64,000 nucleotides of DNA, from the NCBI GenBank assembly GCA_963169665.1, contig CAUJET010000204.1:1-64000 (forward strand), in the 5' to 3' direction. Within the stretch, counting starts at the first letter, position 1. Each line of letters starts with the position of its first letter. The notes under the pieces were generated by a model that did no database searches, was not told where the DNA came from, and saw only the letters and a program-made list of their open reading frames with translations. A program made the position numbers and the translations under genes. Shown here in pieces: positions 6,268-17,302 of the stretch. The DNA comes from Actinomycetota bacterium. GTDB lineage: Bacteria > Actinomycetota > Acidimicrobiia > Acidimicrobiales > Ilumatobacteraceae.

Positions 6268-7146
6268 GTGAACGCCTTGCACCACCTCTCCAGCGCCGTC
6301 AACTCGATCGGCGTCCTCGCCACCGAGGCCGGCGTCAACAACGGTCCCGGCGCATGGATGCCCGAACTTCGCGGCATCCTCACCGTCATCATCGGCGTGT
6401 TCGTCCTCATGGGCAGCGTCTACTTCATCCTGATGACCAACATGGGCGCCCGCCTGGCGTTCCTGGTGGCGTTCGCGAGCCTCGCCGGCTGGTTCTTCCT
6501 CATGGGCGCCATCTGGTGGATGTACGGCATCGGCCTGAAGGGTCCGGAGCCGTCGTGGGATCCCGTGCCGGGTCGCACCGTGCTGCAGGACCCGACGGCG
6601 CTCGTGTCCTCGAACGTCCTCGACTCGCCGGTCGAGGTCGCCGACGACCCCACCGCCACGGCCACCAACGTGCAGGAGCAGTTCGTCGCAGAGGGCTGGA
6701 AGCAGCTCGCACCGTCGGCCGCCTCGTTCGGCCAGGCCGCCTCGGCCGCCGAGGGCTACCTCATCGATTCCGGCGCCTTCGCCGGCGGTGACTACCAGGT
6801 GGTCAACGTGTTCGACATCGGCGGCGAGCGGTACCCCCGCTTCGCCGACGGCGCCGTCGACTTCATCGCGTTCTGGCACAAGCCGCGCCACATCGTCGTG
6901 GAGGTCGCGCCGGTCGTGCCGGTCCGCACCGAGCCGGGCCGCGCGCCGTCCACCCCCCGCATCGACGAGGCCCAGCCGCATCAGTACGTCTACATGGTGC
7001 GCAACAAGGGCGCGAAGCGCCAGCCGGCAGGTTTCATCACCATCGGTTCGTTGATCGTGTTCCTGATCTCCGCCTACCTGCTGCACAGCCGCGACAAGCG
7101 GGTCATGTACAACCGCAGCCTGCCCGCGATCCCGCAGAAGGCATAG
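6268..7146 (+). CDS. Membrane protein of the bc-nuo operon, unknown family
   Basis: A GTG directly abutting the cytochrome stop opens a 292-residue protein. Two close membrane helices lie near residues 35-95 (TVIIGVFVLMGSVYFILM and LAFLVAFASLAGWFFLMG, ending in a WWMYGIGLKG element). A soluble central domain of about 140 residues follows, then a last helix (FITIGSLIVFLISAYLL) with a short basic tail. No cofactor motif is seen and I do not recognise the family. It is the last gene of the cytochrome part and lies four bases before nuoA, so it may be an accessory subunit of the complex or connect it to complex I; that is inference from position only. Confidence 0.75.
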   Translation: MNALHHLSSAVNSIGVLATEAGVNNGPGAWMPELRGILTVIIGVFVLMGSVYFILMTNMGARLAFLVAFASLAGWFFLMGAIWWMYGIGLKGPEPSWDPVPGRTVLQDPTALVSSNVLDSPVEVADDPTATATNVQEQFVAEGWKQLAPSAASFGQAASAAEGYLIDSGAFAGGDYQVVNVFDIGGERYPRFADGAVDFIAFWHKPRHIVVEVAPVVPVRTEPGRAPSTPRIDEAQPHQYVYMVRNKGAKRQPAGFITIGSLIVFLISAYLLHSRDKRVMYNRSLPAIPQKA

Positions 7147-7150
7147 ATCG

Positions 7151-7636
7151 ATGGGCCAGTACCTCCCGGTCGTCGTCCTGTTGGCGCTGGCCATCGTCTT
7201 CGGAGCGTTGAGCTTCTTCGCGTCCCGCCTCCTCGCGCCCCGGCGGCCATCCGCCGCCAAGGAAGCGCCGTACGAGTGCGGCATCGTGCCGAGCCGCGAG
7301 CCACCGGAGCGTTTCCCGGTCACGTTCTACGTGGTTGCGATGTTGTTCATCATGTTCGACATCGAGATCATCTTCATCTACCCCTATGCGGTCGACCGGA
7401 GCTTCCTCGGCTCGTACGCGTTCTGGGAGATGCTGGCCTTCAGCGTCGTGTTCTTCGCTGCGTTCGTCTACGTCGTCGCTCGCGGCGCGCTCGACTGGGG
7501 CCCGGTCCAGAAGTACCGACGCCTCGACGAGTCGATGGCGGCCGTGCGCACCACCACGAGCACCATCCGGCGGGTCGGCCTGGAAGGTCGCCTCGACGAG
7601 GCGGACCAGGCATCACGTCAAGGGGAGGCTGCCTGA
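7151..7636 (+). CDS. nuoA: NADH-quinone oxidoreductase subunit A (complex I-1)
   Basis: The 161-residue protein has the three-helix NuoA fold, with YECGIVPS in the conserved Cys-bearing loop and [20 protein letters not shown] in the second helix, whose Asp/Glu residues line the quinone-to-membrane-arm link. It is longer than the usual 120-130 residues because of a charged C-terminal tail after the third helix. It begins four bases after the previous stop with AAGG upstream, so it appears co-transcribed with the cytochrome complex. Its stop overlaps the ATG of nuoB. A second, shorter NuoA is encoded at 39034. Confidence 0.94.
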   Translation: MGQYLPVVVLLALAIVFGALSFFASRLLAPRRPSAAKEAPYECGIVPSREPPERFPVTFYVVAMLFIMFDIEIIFIYPYAVDRSFLGSYAFWEMLAFSVVFFAAFVYVVARGALDWGPVQKYRRLDESMAAVRTTTSTIRRVGLEGRLDEADQASRQGEAA

Positions 7637-8223
7637 TGGGCATCGTGCAGGACGTCCGCGACAACGGACTCGGTGGACTGGAGCACAACTTCATCACCGG
7701 CAAGATCGAGGACCTCGTCAAGTGGTCCCGCAGCCGCAGCAGCTGGCCGGCCTCGTTCGGTCTCGCGTGCTGCGCCATCGAGATGATGGCCACCGGTGCT
7801 GCCCACTACGACATCAGCCGCTTCGGGATGGAGGTCTTCCGGGCCTCGCCACGTCAGGCCGACATCATGATCGTGGCCGGCCGGGTCAGCCAGAAGATGG
7901 CCCCGGTGCTGCGTCAGGTCTACGACCAGATGATGGAACCCAAGTGGGTCATCTCGATGGGCGTCTGTGCGAGCAGCGGCGGCATGTTCAACAACTACGC
8001 GATCGTGCAGGGCGTCGACCAGGTCGTGCCCGTCGACGTCTACGCGCCGGGTTGCCCGCCGACGCCGGAGACGCTGATCCACGCGATCGAGACGTTGCAC
8101 CAGCTCATCGAGGACGGTGAGATCACCCGCCGCCGCCAGGCCACGGGTGCCGGCGCCGATGTGCACATCACCGAGATCCCGGCTGCCGCGCAGCCGGTGC
8201 CGGTGCTGCTCGGGGTGCGCTGA
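7636..8223 (+). CDS. nuoB: NADH-quinone oxidoreductase subunit B (complex I-1)
   Basis: The 195-residue product carries the ligands of the terminal cluster N2: GLACCAIEM (adjacent cysteines at about residues 45-46), [11 protein letters not shown] and [10 protein letters not shown]. This cluster donates electrons to the quinone. [19 protein letters not shown] is typical of the family. The C-terminus extends about 30 residues past the usual end. Translation is coupled to nuoA by a TGATG overlap. It differs from NuoB2 (39404) by having SS rather than NC after the third cysteine. Confidence 0.95.
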   Translation: MGIVQDVRDNGLGGLEHNFITGKIEDLVKWSRSRSSWPASFGLACCAIEMMATGAAHYDISRFGMEVFRASPRQADIMIVAGRVSQKMAPVLRQVYDQMMEPKWVISMGVCASSGGMFNNYAIVQGVDQVVPVDVYAPGCPPTPETLIHAIETLHQLIEDGEITRRRQATGAGADVHITEIPAAAQPVPVLLGVR

Positions 8224-8226
8224 TCC

Positions 8227-8739
8227 ATGGCCGACACCACCGATGTGGAGCAGCAGTCTGCACCTGAGCCGGTCACCCTCCACGGGTGTCCGCTCGTCGT
8301 CGCGTTCGGGCAGCAGGTGCTGTTCGTGCCTCGCGACCAGTACACGAAGGTCGTCAAGGCCCTCCTCGCCGACAGCTACGAGATGTGCGCCGACCTCACC
8401 GCGGTCGACTACCTCCAGGTTCCCCAGCGCAACGTGCCCGTCGGGGTCGTCGCCGAGCGTTTCGAGGTGGTCGTCAACCTGTTGTCGCTGAAGGAACGCC
8501 GGCGGATCCGCGTGCGTGTCCAGGTGCCCGAGAGCGACCCGACGATCCCCACGCTGTTCGACATGTACCCCGGCTCGGAGGCGATGGAGCGCGAGGTCTA
8601 CGACATGTTCGGCATCGTGTTCACCGATCATCCCGACCTCAGCCGCATCCTCATGCCCGAGGACTGGGACGGCTTCCCCCTGCGCAAGGACTACGAGGTG
8701 GGCCGGATCCCCGTGCAGTTCAAGGGAGCGCCGAACTGA
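8227..8739 (+). CDS. nuoC: NADH-quinone oxidoreductase subunit C (complex I-1)
   Basis: The 170-residue protein ends with the 30-kDa subunit signature EREVYDMFGIVFTDHPDLSR and the C-terminal DWDGFPLRKDYEVG. It is a structural subunit of the peripheral arm that packs against NuoD and NuoI. It is encoded as a separate gene rather than fused to nuoD. The ATG lies three bases after the nuoB stop, and the stop overlaps the nuoD ATG. Confidence 0.94.
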   Translation: MADTTDVEQQSAPEPVTLHGCPLVVAFGQQVLFVPRDQYTKVVKALLADSYEMCADLTAVDYLQVPQRNVPVGVVAERFEVVVNLLSLKERRRIRVRVQVPESDPTIPTLFDMYPGSEAMEREVYDMFGIVFTDHPDLSRILMPEDWDGFPLRKDYEVGRIPVQFKGAPN

Positions 8740-10073
8740 TGAGCATCCTCGAGACCATCGAGCAGGGCAACGAGCCCGAGCAGGGACTCAAGCCCCGCAG
8801 CGAACTGACCGCGCGCGAACTGCTCCGCGAGGTCGGAGCCGTGCTGCGGATGAGCGAGGCGGAGGCGGCCAAGCTCGGCGACCTCCCGGTCGATCCCTCC
8901 GAGGATCAGACCATGATCATCAACATGGGGCCCCAGCACCCCAGCACGCACGGCGTGCTGCGGCTCATGCTCGAGCTCCAGGGCGAGACCGTGCTGCGGT
9001 GCAAGCCGATCATCGGGTACCTCCACACGGGCATGGAGAAGACGGGCGAGCAGCTCACGTATCTCCAGGGCGGCACGAACGTCACCCGCATGGACTACCT
9101 GAGCCCGCTCAACAACGAGCTGGTGTTCAGCCTGGCGGTCGAGAAGCTGCTCGGCATCGAAGACGACATCCCCGAGCGCGCCGTGTGGATGCGCATGCTG
9201 CTCAGCGAGCTGAACCGCATGAGCAGCCACCTGTTGTTCATGGCGACCAACGGCATGGACCTCGGTGCGGTCTCGATGATGATCTACGGCTGGCGTGAGC
9301 GCGAAGAGGTGCTGCGGTTCTTCCAGAAGGTCACGGGTCTGCGGATGAACCACAACTTCATCCGCCCCGGCGGCCTCGCCGCCGACCTGCCCGACGGCTG
9401 GCGCGACGACGTGCTCGGCCTGCTCGCGCAGATCGAGCCCCGCCTCGACGAGTACGACGTGCTGATGACCGGGCAGCCGATCTGGCGCGACCGCCTCCAG
9501 GGCGTCGGTGTGATCACCGCCCAGGAGGCCATCGCCCTCGGCGCGACCGGCCCGATCCTGCGCGGCACCGGCGTGCCGTGGGACCTGCGTCGCGACCAGC
9601 CGTACCTGCGCTACCCCGAGCTCGACTTCGACGTGATCGTCGGGTCGTACGGCGACGCCTTCGACCGGTACGCCATCCGTCTCAACGAGATCCGCGAGAG
9701 CATGAAGCTCGTCCGCCAGATCCTCGACCGGATGCCGAGCGGCGACTACCGCATCCAGAACAAGAAGGTCACGCCGCCGCCGCGGGCTCGCATCGACGAG
9801 TCGATGGAGGCGTTGATCCACCACTTCAAGATCTTCACCGAGGGCTTCAAGGTGCCCGAGGGCGAGGTCTACGTGGCGATCGAGAGCCCGCGTGGCGAGA
9901 TCGGCTGCTACATCGCGAGCGACGGCTCGCCGACGCCGTACCGCATGCACGTGCGCGCCCCATCGTTCGTCAACATCCAGTGTCTGCCGCACATGATGCG
10001 TGGCGGTCTGGTCGCCGACGCCGTGGCCGTGATCTCGAGCGTCGATCCCGTGCTCGGAGAGGTTGATCGATAG
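8739..10073 (+). CDS. nuoD: NADH-quinone oxidoreductase subunit D (complex I-1), LHTG type
   Basis: The 444-residue 49-kDa-type subunit forms the quinone cavity next to N2. MGPQHPSTHGVLR carries the cavity His loop, and the C-terminus ends in the expected LGEVDR. About 55 residues precede this core, a longer N-terminus than usual. At the site where mitochondrial and E. coli proteins read HRGxEK, this one reads LHTGMEK, so the Arg that mitochondria dimethylate is replaced by Thr, as in Mycobacterium NuoD. The start was chosen at ATG 8739 overlapping the nuoC stop; the ORF track begins inside nuoC. The next gene starts immediately after its TAG. Confidence 0.95.
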   Translation: MSILETIEQGNEPEQGLKPRSELTARELLREVGAVLRMSEAEAAKLGDLPVDPSEDQTMIINMGPQHPSTHGVLRLMLELQGETVLRCKPIIGYLHTGMEKTGEQLTYLQGGTNVTRMDYLSPLNNELVFSLAVEKLLGIEDDIPERAVWMRMLLSELNRMSSHLLFMATNGMDLGAVSMMIYGWREREEVLRFFQKVTGLRMNHNFIRPGGLAADLPDGWRDDVLGLLAQIEPRLDEYDVLMTGQPIWRDRLQGVGVITAQEAIALGATGPILRGTGVPWDLRRDQPYLRYPELDFDVIVGSYGDAFDRYAIRLNEIRESMKLVRQILDRMPSGDYRIQNKKVTPPPRARIDESMEALIHHFKIFTEGFKVPEGEVYVAIESPRGEIGCYIASDGSPTPYRMHVRAPSFVNIQCLPHMMRGGLVADAVAVISSVDPVLGEVDR

Positions 10074-10681
10074 ATGGCACGTCTCAACGACGACAACGTG
10101 CGCCTCGCACAGGAGATCATCGGTCGCTACCCGCGGCCGCGATCTGCCACCATCCCGTTGCTGCACCTCGCGCAGGAGCAGGAGGGCTACCTCACGCAGG
10201 ACGCGATCAAGCACGTCGCCGAGCTCGTCGGCGCCACCTCGGCCGAGGTGCTCGGGACGGCGACGTTCTACGAGATGTTCAAGTTCGAGCCGGTCGGCAA
10301 GTACCTCATCAACATCTGCGGCACCATGTCGTGCGCACTGATGGGTGCCGAGGAGCTCATGCACCACGCCGAGGAGCGCCTCGGGGTGAAGGCCGGTGGC
10401 ACCACGTCGGACGGTCTGTTCACGCTCGAGCACGCCGAGTGCCAGGCCGCCTGCACCGAGGCCCCGTGCCTGCAGGTCAACTACCGCCACGCCTTCCGGG
10501 TCACCAACGCCGACCTCGACACGCTGATCGACGACCTCCGCGCCGGCACGCTCGACGGTGAGATCCCGGCCCACGGCACCCTGGCCCGGGTCCGTCAGTC
10601 CATCCCGGCCGACAAGGCCGCCGGCGTGGTCACTCCCGAGCAGGTCGGCGCCCCTGCCTGGTTCCCGGCAAAGGATCCTTC

Positions 10682-10685
<4 letters not shown>
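10074..10685 (+). CDS. nuoE: NADH-quinone oxidoreductase subunit E (complex I-1)
   Basis: This 203-residue [2Fe-2S] subunit of the NADH module has the thioredoxin-like fold with the four cluster cysteines in CGTMSC and ECQAACTEAPC. The cluster, N1a, lies off the main electron path next to the flavin. Upstream, ATFYEMFKFEPVGKY is characteristic. A roughly 40-residue C-terminal tail extends past the usual end. The gene abuts nuoD and overlaps nuoF by four bases (ATGA). Confidence 0.94.
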
Positions 10686-12099
<1,414 letters not shown>

Positions 12100-12100
<1 letters not shown>

Positions 12101-14502
12101 TGACCGCAACCGACAACAGCCCGGCACCTGGCGCGGACTCGGACGCCCCGCCGCCCGATCCGAACGCCGTGCAGGTCACCGTCAACGGTGTGCCGCACAC
12201 CGCTCGCAAGGGTCAGCTGATCATCGAGGCGGCGGCCGACGCCGGCCAGTACATCCCGCGCTTCTGCTACCACGAGCGGATGACGCCCGTCGGCAAGTGC
12301 CGCATGTGCCTCGTCGAGGCCGACGGCGGCCGAGGCCCCGCGGTCACGGTGTCGTGCATGGTGCCGGTGGCGCCCGACATGAAGATCGAGACCGAGTCGC
12401 CGATGGCGAAGCGGATGCAGGAGGGCGTGCTCGAGCTGCTGCTCGCCAACCACCCCCTCGACTGCCCGGTCTGCGACAAGGGTGGCGAGTGTCCGCTGCA
12501 GGACCAGACGATGAGCCACGGCCCGGGCGAGAGCCGGTTCGTCGAGGAGAAGCGTCACTACGAGAAGCCGATCCCGATCAGCGACCTCGTGTTCCTCGAC
12601 CGTGAGCGCTGCATCCTCTGCGACCGCTGCACCCGGTTCGCCGACGAGGTCGCTGGCGACGCGCTGATCCACTTCATCGGCCGTGGCAACTCCACCCAGG
12701 TGATGACGTTCCCCGACGAGCCGTTCGCCAGCTACTTCAGTGGCAACACCGTGCAGATCTGCCCGGTCGGCGCGCTCACGGCGAAGCCGTACCGCTTCAA
12801 GGCCCGCCCATGGGACCTCGACGAGGTCGAGAGCACCTGCACCACCTGTTCGGTCGGTTGCCGCACCGTCGTGCAGTCGAGCCGCGACCAGCTGCTGCGC
12901 TACCAGGGCGTCGACAGCGATCCGGTCAACTGGGGCTGGCTCTGCGACCGCGGCCGGTTCGGGTTCGAGTCGGTCAACAGCGACCACCGCCTCACCGAGC
13001 CGCTCGTGCGGTCGGCCACCGGCCTCGTGCCCACCAGCTGGAACGCCGCGCTCGCCGCCACGGTCACGCTGATCGAGGACGCGAAGGCCGCTGCCGGTCC
13101 GGAGAGCATCGCGGTGATCGGTGGTGCCCGGGGCACCAACGAGGACGCGTTCGCCTGGGCCCGACTCGCCCACGACGTCATCGACACGCCGAACGTCTAC
13201 TCGCAGATGGGCGACGGCCTGCCGGTCGGCATCCTCGGCATGCCACGAGCAACGATCAACGATGTTGCATCTGCAACGACCATCGTGTTGCTCGCCCCCG
13301 ACCTCAAGGAAGAGCTGCCGATCCTCTACCTGCGCGTGCGCGACGCCGTCGAGAAGCGGCGCGCCAAGGTGATCGAGTTCACTCCGAAGCAGGGCGGCGT
13401 CACGCGGTACGCATGGAAGAGCATCGCCTACGAGCCGGGCACCCAGGTCGACGCCGTCAGCGCCGCCCTCGCCGACCCGGCCATCGCGGCCCAGCTCGCG
13501 TCGGGCAGCGTCGCCGTCGTCGCCGGTCGGGCGAACCTCGCCGAGACCTCGGCTGCCACTGTGCAGGCCCTCCAGACACTGCTGGCCGCCGTGCCGCAGG
13601 CCACGGTGCTCCCGGCGTTCCGCCGCGGCAACGTCGTCGGTGCACTGCAGGTCGGCATGCGCCCCCGCTCCGGCGGTCTCGACACCCGGGGCACGCTGCA
13701 GGCGGCGGCCGACGGCAAGATCGAGTGCCTGATCCTCGTGGGCGCCGACCCGCTCGCCGACTTCCCCGACAGCGACCTCGCCCGCCGCGCCCTCTTCGGT
13801 GCCCGGAGGATCATCAGCGTCGACACCCATCTGTCGGCGACGTCCGACCGGGCCGACGTCGTGCTGCCCGCCGCAGCGTTCGGCGAGAAGAGCGGCACCA
13901 CGACCAACCTCGAGGGCCGGGTCACCACCCTCGGCCGAAAGGTCACCCCGGCCGGCACGAGCCGTCCCGACTGGATGATCGCTGCGGCGATCGCGCAGGG
14001 TCTCGGTGTCGACCTCGGTTACCGCTCCGTCGACGACATCACCGATGCCATCGCCGCCATGGTCGCCTCGTACGACGGCGTCACGCGTGAGGCGCTCGCG
14101 TCGTCGCCCGACGGCATCATGAGCCACACGCCCGCCTCGATCGATCCGATCAACCCCGTGTCGGTGGAGATCGGCGTGCGCAACAGCTACGACTTCCGTC
14201 TCGTGGTCAGCCGCAAGCTGTACGACGCCGCAGTCGGCACGGCGACCAGCCCGTCGATGGCGCACCTGGCGCCGGGTCAGTCGGCCCATCTGCACCCGCT
14301 CGACGTGGAGCGTGCCGGCGTCGTCGCCGGTGCCGAGGTGAAGGTCATCAGCCCGCGGGCGACGGCCGTCATGCGCATCGAGGCCGATCCGACCGTGCTG
14401 CGCGGCACGGTGTGGGTCCCGTTCAACCAGCCGGGTGGCAACGTCGGTGACCTCATCGACTGCACTGCACCCGTCACCGACGTCCGAATCGAGAACCTCT
14501 GA
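12100..14502 (+). CDS. nuoG: NADH-quinone oxidoreductase subunit G (complex I-1)
   Basis: The 800-residue protein relays electrons from the flavin to NuoI. The N-terminal [2Fe-2S] ligands lie in RFCYHERMTPVGKCRMCLVE and VSCM. The [4Fe-4S] ligands lie in CPVCDKGGECPLQ with its HGPGESRF His region, and in CILCDRC and CPVGAL. STCTTCSVGCRTVV opens a molybdopterin-oxidoreductase-like domain and, with WLCDRGRFG, supplies ligands for an N7-type cluster as in E. coli and Thermus. The C-terminal region keeps the molybdopterin-fold shape (VLPAAAFGEKSGTTTNLEGR) without evidence of cofactor use. The start at ATG 12100 overlaps the nuoF stop; the ORF track starts far upstream in a shadow frame. Confidence 0.94.
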
Positions 14503-15725
14503 TGCTGGCGCTCGACCCGCTCCTGATCGGCGACCTCGACCTCGGGGACGTCCTGATCGTCCTCCTCAAGGTCGTCGTCGTCTTCGTCGTCGGCCTCGTC
14601 GCCACCATGCTCATGGTGTGGTTCGAGCGCAAGGTCATCTCGGGCATGCAGAACCGCATCGGCCCGAACAAGGCCGGTCCGTTCGGCCTGCTCCAGACCC
14701 TCGCCGACGGCATCAAGCTGTTCTTCAAGGAGGACCTGATCCCCGAGCGGTCCGACCGCTTCGTGTTCAAGCTGGCGCCGTACCTGTCGTTCGTCCCTGC
14801 CTTCCTCGTCTGGGCCGTCATTCCGCTCGGCGGTGACTTCACCGGTGACAAGCAGGGCCTCGTCACCTGGTTCGGCCGCGAGACGCGCGTGCAACTGGCC
14901 GACCCGCAGATCGGCGTGCTCCTCCTGCTGGCGCTGAGCGGCATCGCCGTGTACGGCATCATGCTCGCCGGCTGGGCATCCGGCTCGAAGTACCCGCTCC
15001 TCGGCTCGGTCCGCGCGTCGGCGCAGATGGTGAGCTACGAAGCGGCGCTCGGCATGAGCATCGGCGCCGTGTTGCTCCTCGCCGGCACGCTCAGCACGAG
15101 CGGCATCGTCGACAACCAGGACGGCTTCACGAACTGGCACCTCGTCTCCACCGGCGTGTTGCCGTTCGTGATCTTCATGCTCGCAGCCACGGCTGAGCTC
15201 AACCGCCCGCCGTTCGACCTCGTCGAGGCCGAGCAGGAGCTCGTCGGCGGCTTCAACACCGAGTACTCCAGCATCCGCTTCGCCTTGTTCTTCCTGGCCG
15301 AGTTCATGAACACGATCACGATGAGCGCGGTGATCGTGACGTTGTTCTTCGGCGGCCCGCAGCCGCTGTCGGTCGACATCGGTGGGCTCCAGTGGGACGG
15401 CGATCTCTACCTCGGGCCGCTCAACGGCACCATCTGGTTCCTGCTGAAGCTGCTCGTGTTCCTGTACGTGTACGTCTGGTTCCGTGCCACGCTGCCCCGC
15501 CTGCGCTACGACCAGCTGATGAACCTCGGATGGAAGATCCTCATCCCGGTGTCGCTCGGCTGGTTCATGCTCCTCGCCGCGTTCAAGCTCGGTCAGGACG
15601 AGGGATGGAACCGGGTCGCCGTCGGCGCGGTCGGCCTGGCGGTGCTCGCCCTCGGCGCAGCCCTGCTGTCGGCGGCCACCAAGGTGAGCGCCCGCAACCG
15701 TGAGCGAGAAGGGGCCATGTTCTGA
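14502..15725 (+). CDS. nuoH: NADH-quinone oxidoreductase subunit H (complex I-1)
   Basis: The 407-residue, roughly eight- to nine-helix protein closes the quinone cavity and joins it to the proton pumps. Conserved blocks include [19 protein letters not shown] in the first cytoplasmic loop, YEAALGMS, and [20 protein letters not shown], the acidic loop of the E-channel. An additional hydrophobic C-terminal segment ([20 protein letters not shown]) with a basic tail lengthens it compared with NuoH2 (348 residues). Both ends overlap neighbours by one base (TGATG). Confidence 0.95.
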   Translation: MLALDPLLIGDLDLGDVLIVLLKVVVVFVVGLVATMLMVWFERKVISGMQNRIGPNKAGPFGLLQTLADGIKLFFKEDLIPERSDRFVFKLAPYLSFVPAFLVWAVIPLGGDFTGDKQGLVTWFGRETRVQLADPQIGVLLLLALSGIAVYGIMLAGWASGSKYPLLGSVRASAQMVSYEAALGMSIGAVLLLAGTLSTSGIVDNQDGFTNWHLVSTGVLPFVIFMLAATAELNRPPFDLVEAEQELVGGFNTEYSSIRFALFFLAEFMNTITMSAVIVTLFFGGPQPLSVDIGGLQWDGDLYLGPLNGTIWFLLKLLVFLYVYVWFRATLPRLRYDQLMNLGWKILIPVSLGWFMLLAAFKLGQDEGWNRVAVGAVGLAVLALGAALLSAATKVSARNREREGAMF

Positions 15726-16426
15726 TGGGCTACTTGGAAGGGTTCGGTATCACCCTCCGCCAGCACCGCCTGTTCGGCGGCAAGCGCGTCACCACCAGCT
15801 ACTCGGGTGGGCGTCGGGCGAGGAAGGGCAAGTCCACCGAGGGCAGTGACGAGAAGATCGACAAGCCCGAGCGGCTGCACGGACGCCACGTCCTCAATCG
15901 CTACGAGGACGGCATGGAGAAGTGCATCGGCTGCGAGCTCTGCGCTGGTGTGTGCCCCGCCAAGTGCATCTACGTGCGTGGCAAGGACAACGATCCCGAG
16001 AACCCCACGTCGCCCGGCGAGCGGTTCGGGTTCGTCTACGAGATCAACTACCTCCGCTGCATCCACTGCGATCTGTGTGTCGAGGCCTGCCCCACGGAGG
16101 CCATCACCGAGAGCAAGATGTTCGAGTTCAGCTTCACGAACCGCAAGGACGCCATCTACACGAAGGCGGAACTGGTGGTCGACGACTCCGGCAAGCCCAA
16201 GCAGCTGCCGTGGGAGGACTGGCGCGAGGGCGAGGATCTGCTCACGAGCGGCTGGATGCGGGCGACCGCGGCCGCCGGTGACGCCAGCTTCGTCGGCGAG
16301 GTCGGTTGGAGCAACGAGCTCGGCTACGGCGTGCGCAGCGCCGAACCGAAGCAGGCCGTGGCGGACACGCCGAAGACGGTCAAGACCATCTCGCGAGGTC
16401 CGGCGAACGGGCACGGGGGACACTGA
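15725..16426 (+). CDS. nuoI: NADH-quinone oxidoreductase subunit I (complex I-1)
   Basis: The 233-residue subunit carries two [4Fe-4S] motifs, [15 protein letters not shown] and [12 protein letters not shown], for clusters N6a and N6b that link NuoG to NuoB. The N-terminal amphipathic region ([20 protein letters not shown]) should lie along the membrane. It is about 60 residues longer than NuoI2 at the C-terminus, ending in a charged, low-complexity tail. It overlaps nuoH and is two bases from nuoJ. Confidence 0.95.
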   Translation: MGYLEGFGITLRQHRLFGGKRVTTSYSGGRRARKGKSTEGSDEKIDKPERLHGRHVLNRYEDGMEKCIGCELCAGVCPAKCIYVRGKDNDPENPTSPGERFGFVYEINYLRCIHCDLCVEACPTEAITESKMFEFSFTNRKDAIYTKAELVVDDSGKPKQLPWEDWREGEDLLTSGWMRATAAAGDASFVGEVGWSNELGYGVRSAEPKQAVADTPKTVKTISRGPANGHGGH

Positions 16427-16428
16427 CG

Positions 16429-16986
16429 ATGGAGTTGTTCGTCTTCGTCTGTGCCGCGGCCATGGTGCTGGTGGGTGCGGTGGGCGTGATCGTCCGCAGC
16501 CACCCGGTGCACGCCGCACTCAGCCTCGTGCTCACGCTGTTCGGTGTCGCCGTGCTGTTCGTCGCCCAGGAGGCCCACTTCCTGGCCGCCGTGCAGGTGA
16601 TCGTCTACGCCGGCGCCATCGTCGTGCTGTTCCTGTTCGTGATCATGCTCCTCGGCGTCGACAACGCCGAGGACCTGCAGATCGAGCCGATCGCCGTCCA
16701 GCGCCCGCTCGCCACGATCGTCGGCGCTGGCACGCTCGCGTTGCTCGTGACGGCCGTGACCCAGGGGTCCGACGCGATCCGCTCGGGCACGGGTGCGGGC
16801 ATCGACGACGCCACCGTCACCGGCGACCCCGACAGCAACATCCGCCAGATCGCCCGCGACCTCTTCAGCGACCACGTGTTCGCGTTCGAGCTCGTCTCGG
16901 TGCTGCTGGTGGTCGCCGTCGTCGGCACGGTGCTGTTGTCGCGTCGCCCCGACAAGCTCGGACCCCAGTCGGGAGGCGCGCGGTGA
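16429..16986 (+). CDS. nuoJ: NADH-quinone oxidoreductase subunit J (complex I-1)
   Basis: The 185-residue protein has five predicted helices; [19 protein letters not shown] is the third-helix signature containing the pi-bulge Tyr/Gly region of NuoJ/ND6. It connects the E-channel to NuoK. A hydrophilic loop of about 35 residues with many Asp/Thr sits before the last helix. The start is ATG 16429, two bases after the nuoI stop; the stop overlaps the nuoK GTG. Confidence 0.93.
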   Translation: MELFVFVCAAAMVLVGAVGVIVRSHPVHAALSLVLTLFGVAVLFVAQEAHFLAAVQVIVYAGAIVVLFLFVIMLLGVDNAEDLQIEPIAVQRPLATIVGAGTLALLVTAVTQGSDAIRSGTGAGIDDATVTGDPDSNIRQIARDLFSDHVFAFELVSVLLVVAVVGTVLLSRRPDKLGPQSGGAR

Positions 16987-17300
16987 TCGCTGCGATCGAA
17001 CCCACGTCCACCTGGTACCTGATCCTCGCCGCGCTCCTGTTCTGCGTCGGCATGGTCGGCGTCATGGTGCGGCGCAACCCGCTCGTGATGTTCATGTGCG
17101 TCGAGCTGATGCTCAACGCGGTGAACCTGAGCTTCGTCGCCCTCGCGAAGGATCTGGGCGACATCAAGGGGCAGACCATCGTGTTCTTCGTGATGGTCGT
17201 CGCCGCTGCCGAGGTCGTGGTCGGCCTGGGCATCATCGTTGCCATCCTCCGTCGCAAGCCACAGGCCACTGCTGACGACATGGCGGAGCTGAAGGGCTGA
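16983..17300 (+). CDS. nuoK: NADH-quinone oxidoreductase subunit K (complex I-1)
   Basis: The 105-residue, three-helix protein has membrane glutamates in [15 protein letters not shown] and [13 protein letters not shown], the two proton-path Glu residues of NuoK/ND4L. GTG 16983 overlaps the nuoJ stop as GTGA; the ORF track merges it into a long shadow ORF beginning at 15807. The gap to nuoL is two bases. A paralogue occurs at 43893, and MrpC (30731) is a distant relative. Confidence 0.94.
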   Translation: MIAAIEPTSTWYLILAALLFCVGMVGVMVRRNPLVMFMCVELMLNAVNLSFVALAKDLGDIKGQTIVFFVMVVAAAEVVVGLGIIVAILRRKPQATADDMAELKG

Positions 17301-17302
17301 TC

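Noticed and set aside
5092-7323. 743-residue minus-strand ORF over the diheme cytochrome and nuoA
   Set aside because: It is a shadow of cytochrome, membrane-protein and nuoA genes with clear haem and NuoA motifs on the plus strand.
15807-17300. 497-residue plus-strand ORF ending with nuoK
   Set aside because: Only its last 105 residues are real (NuoK from GTG 16983); the rest is out of frame with nuoI and nuoJ.
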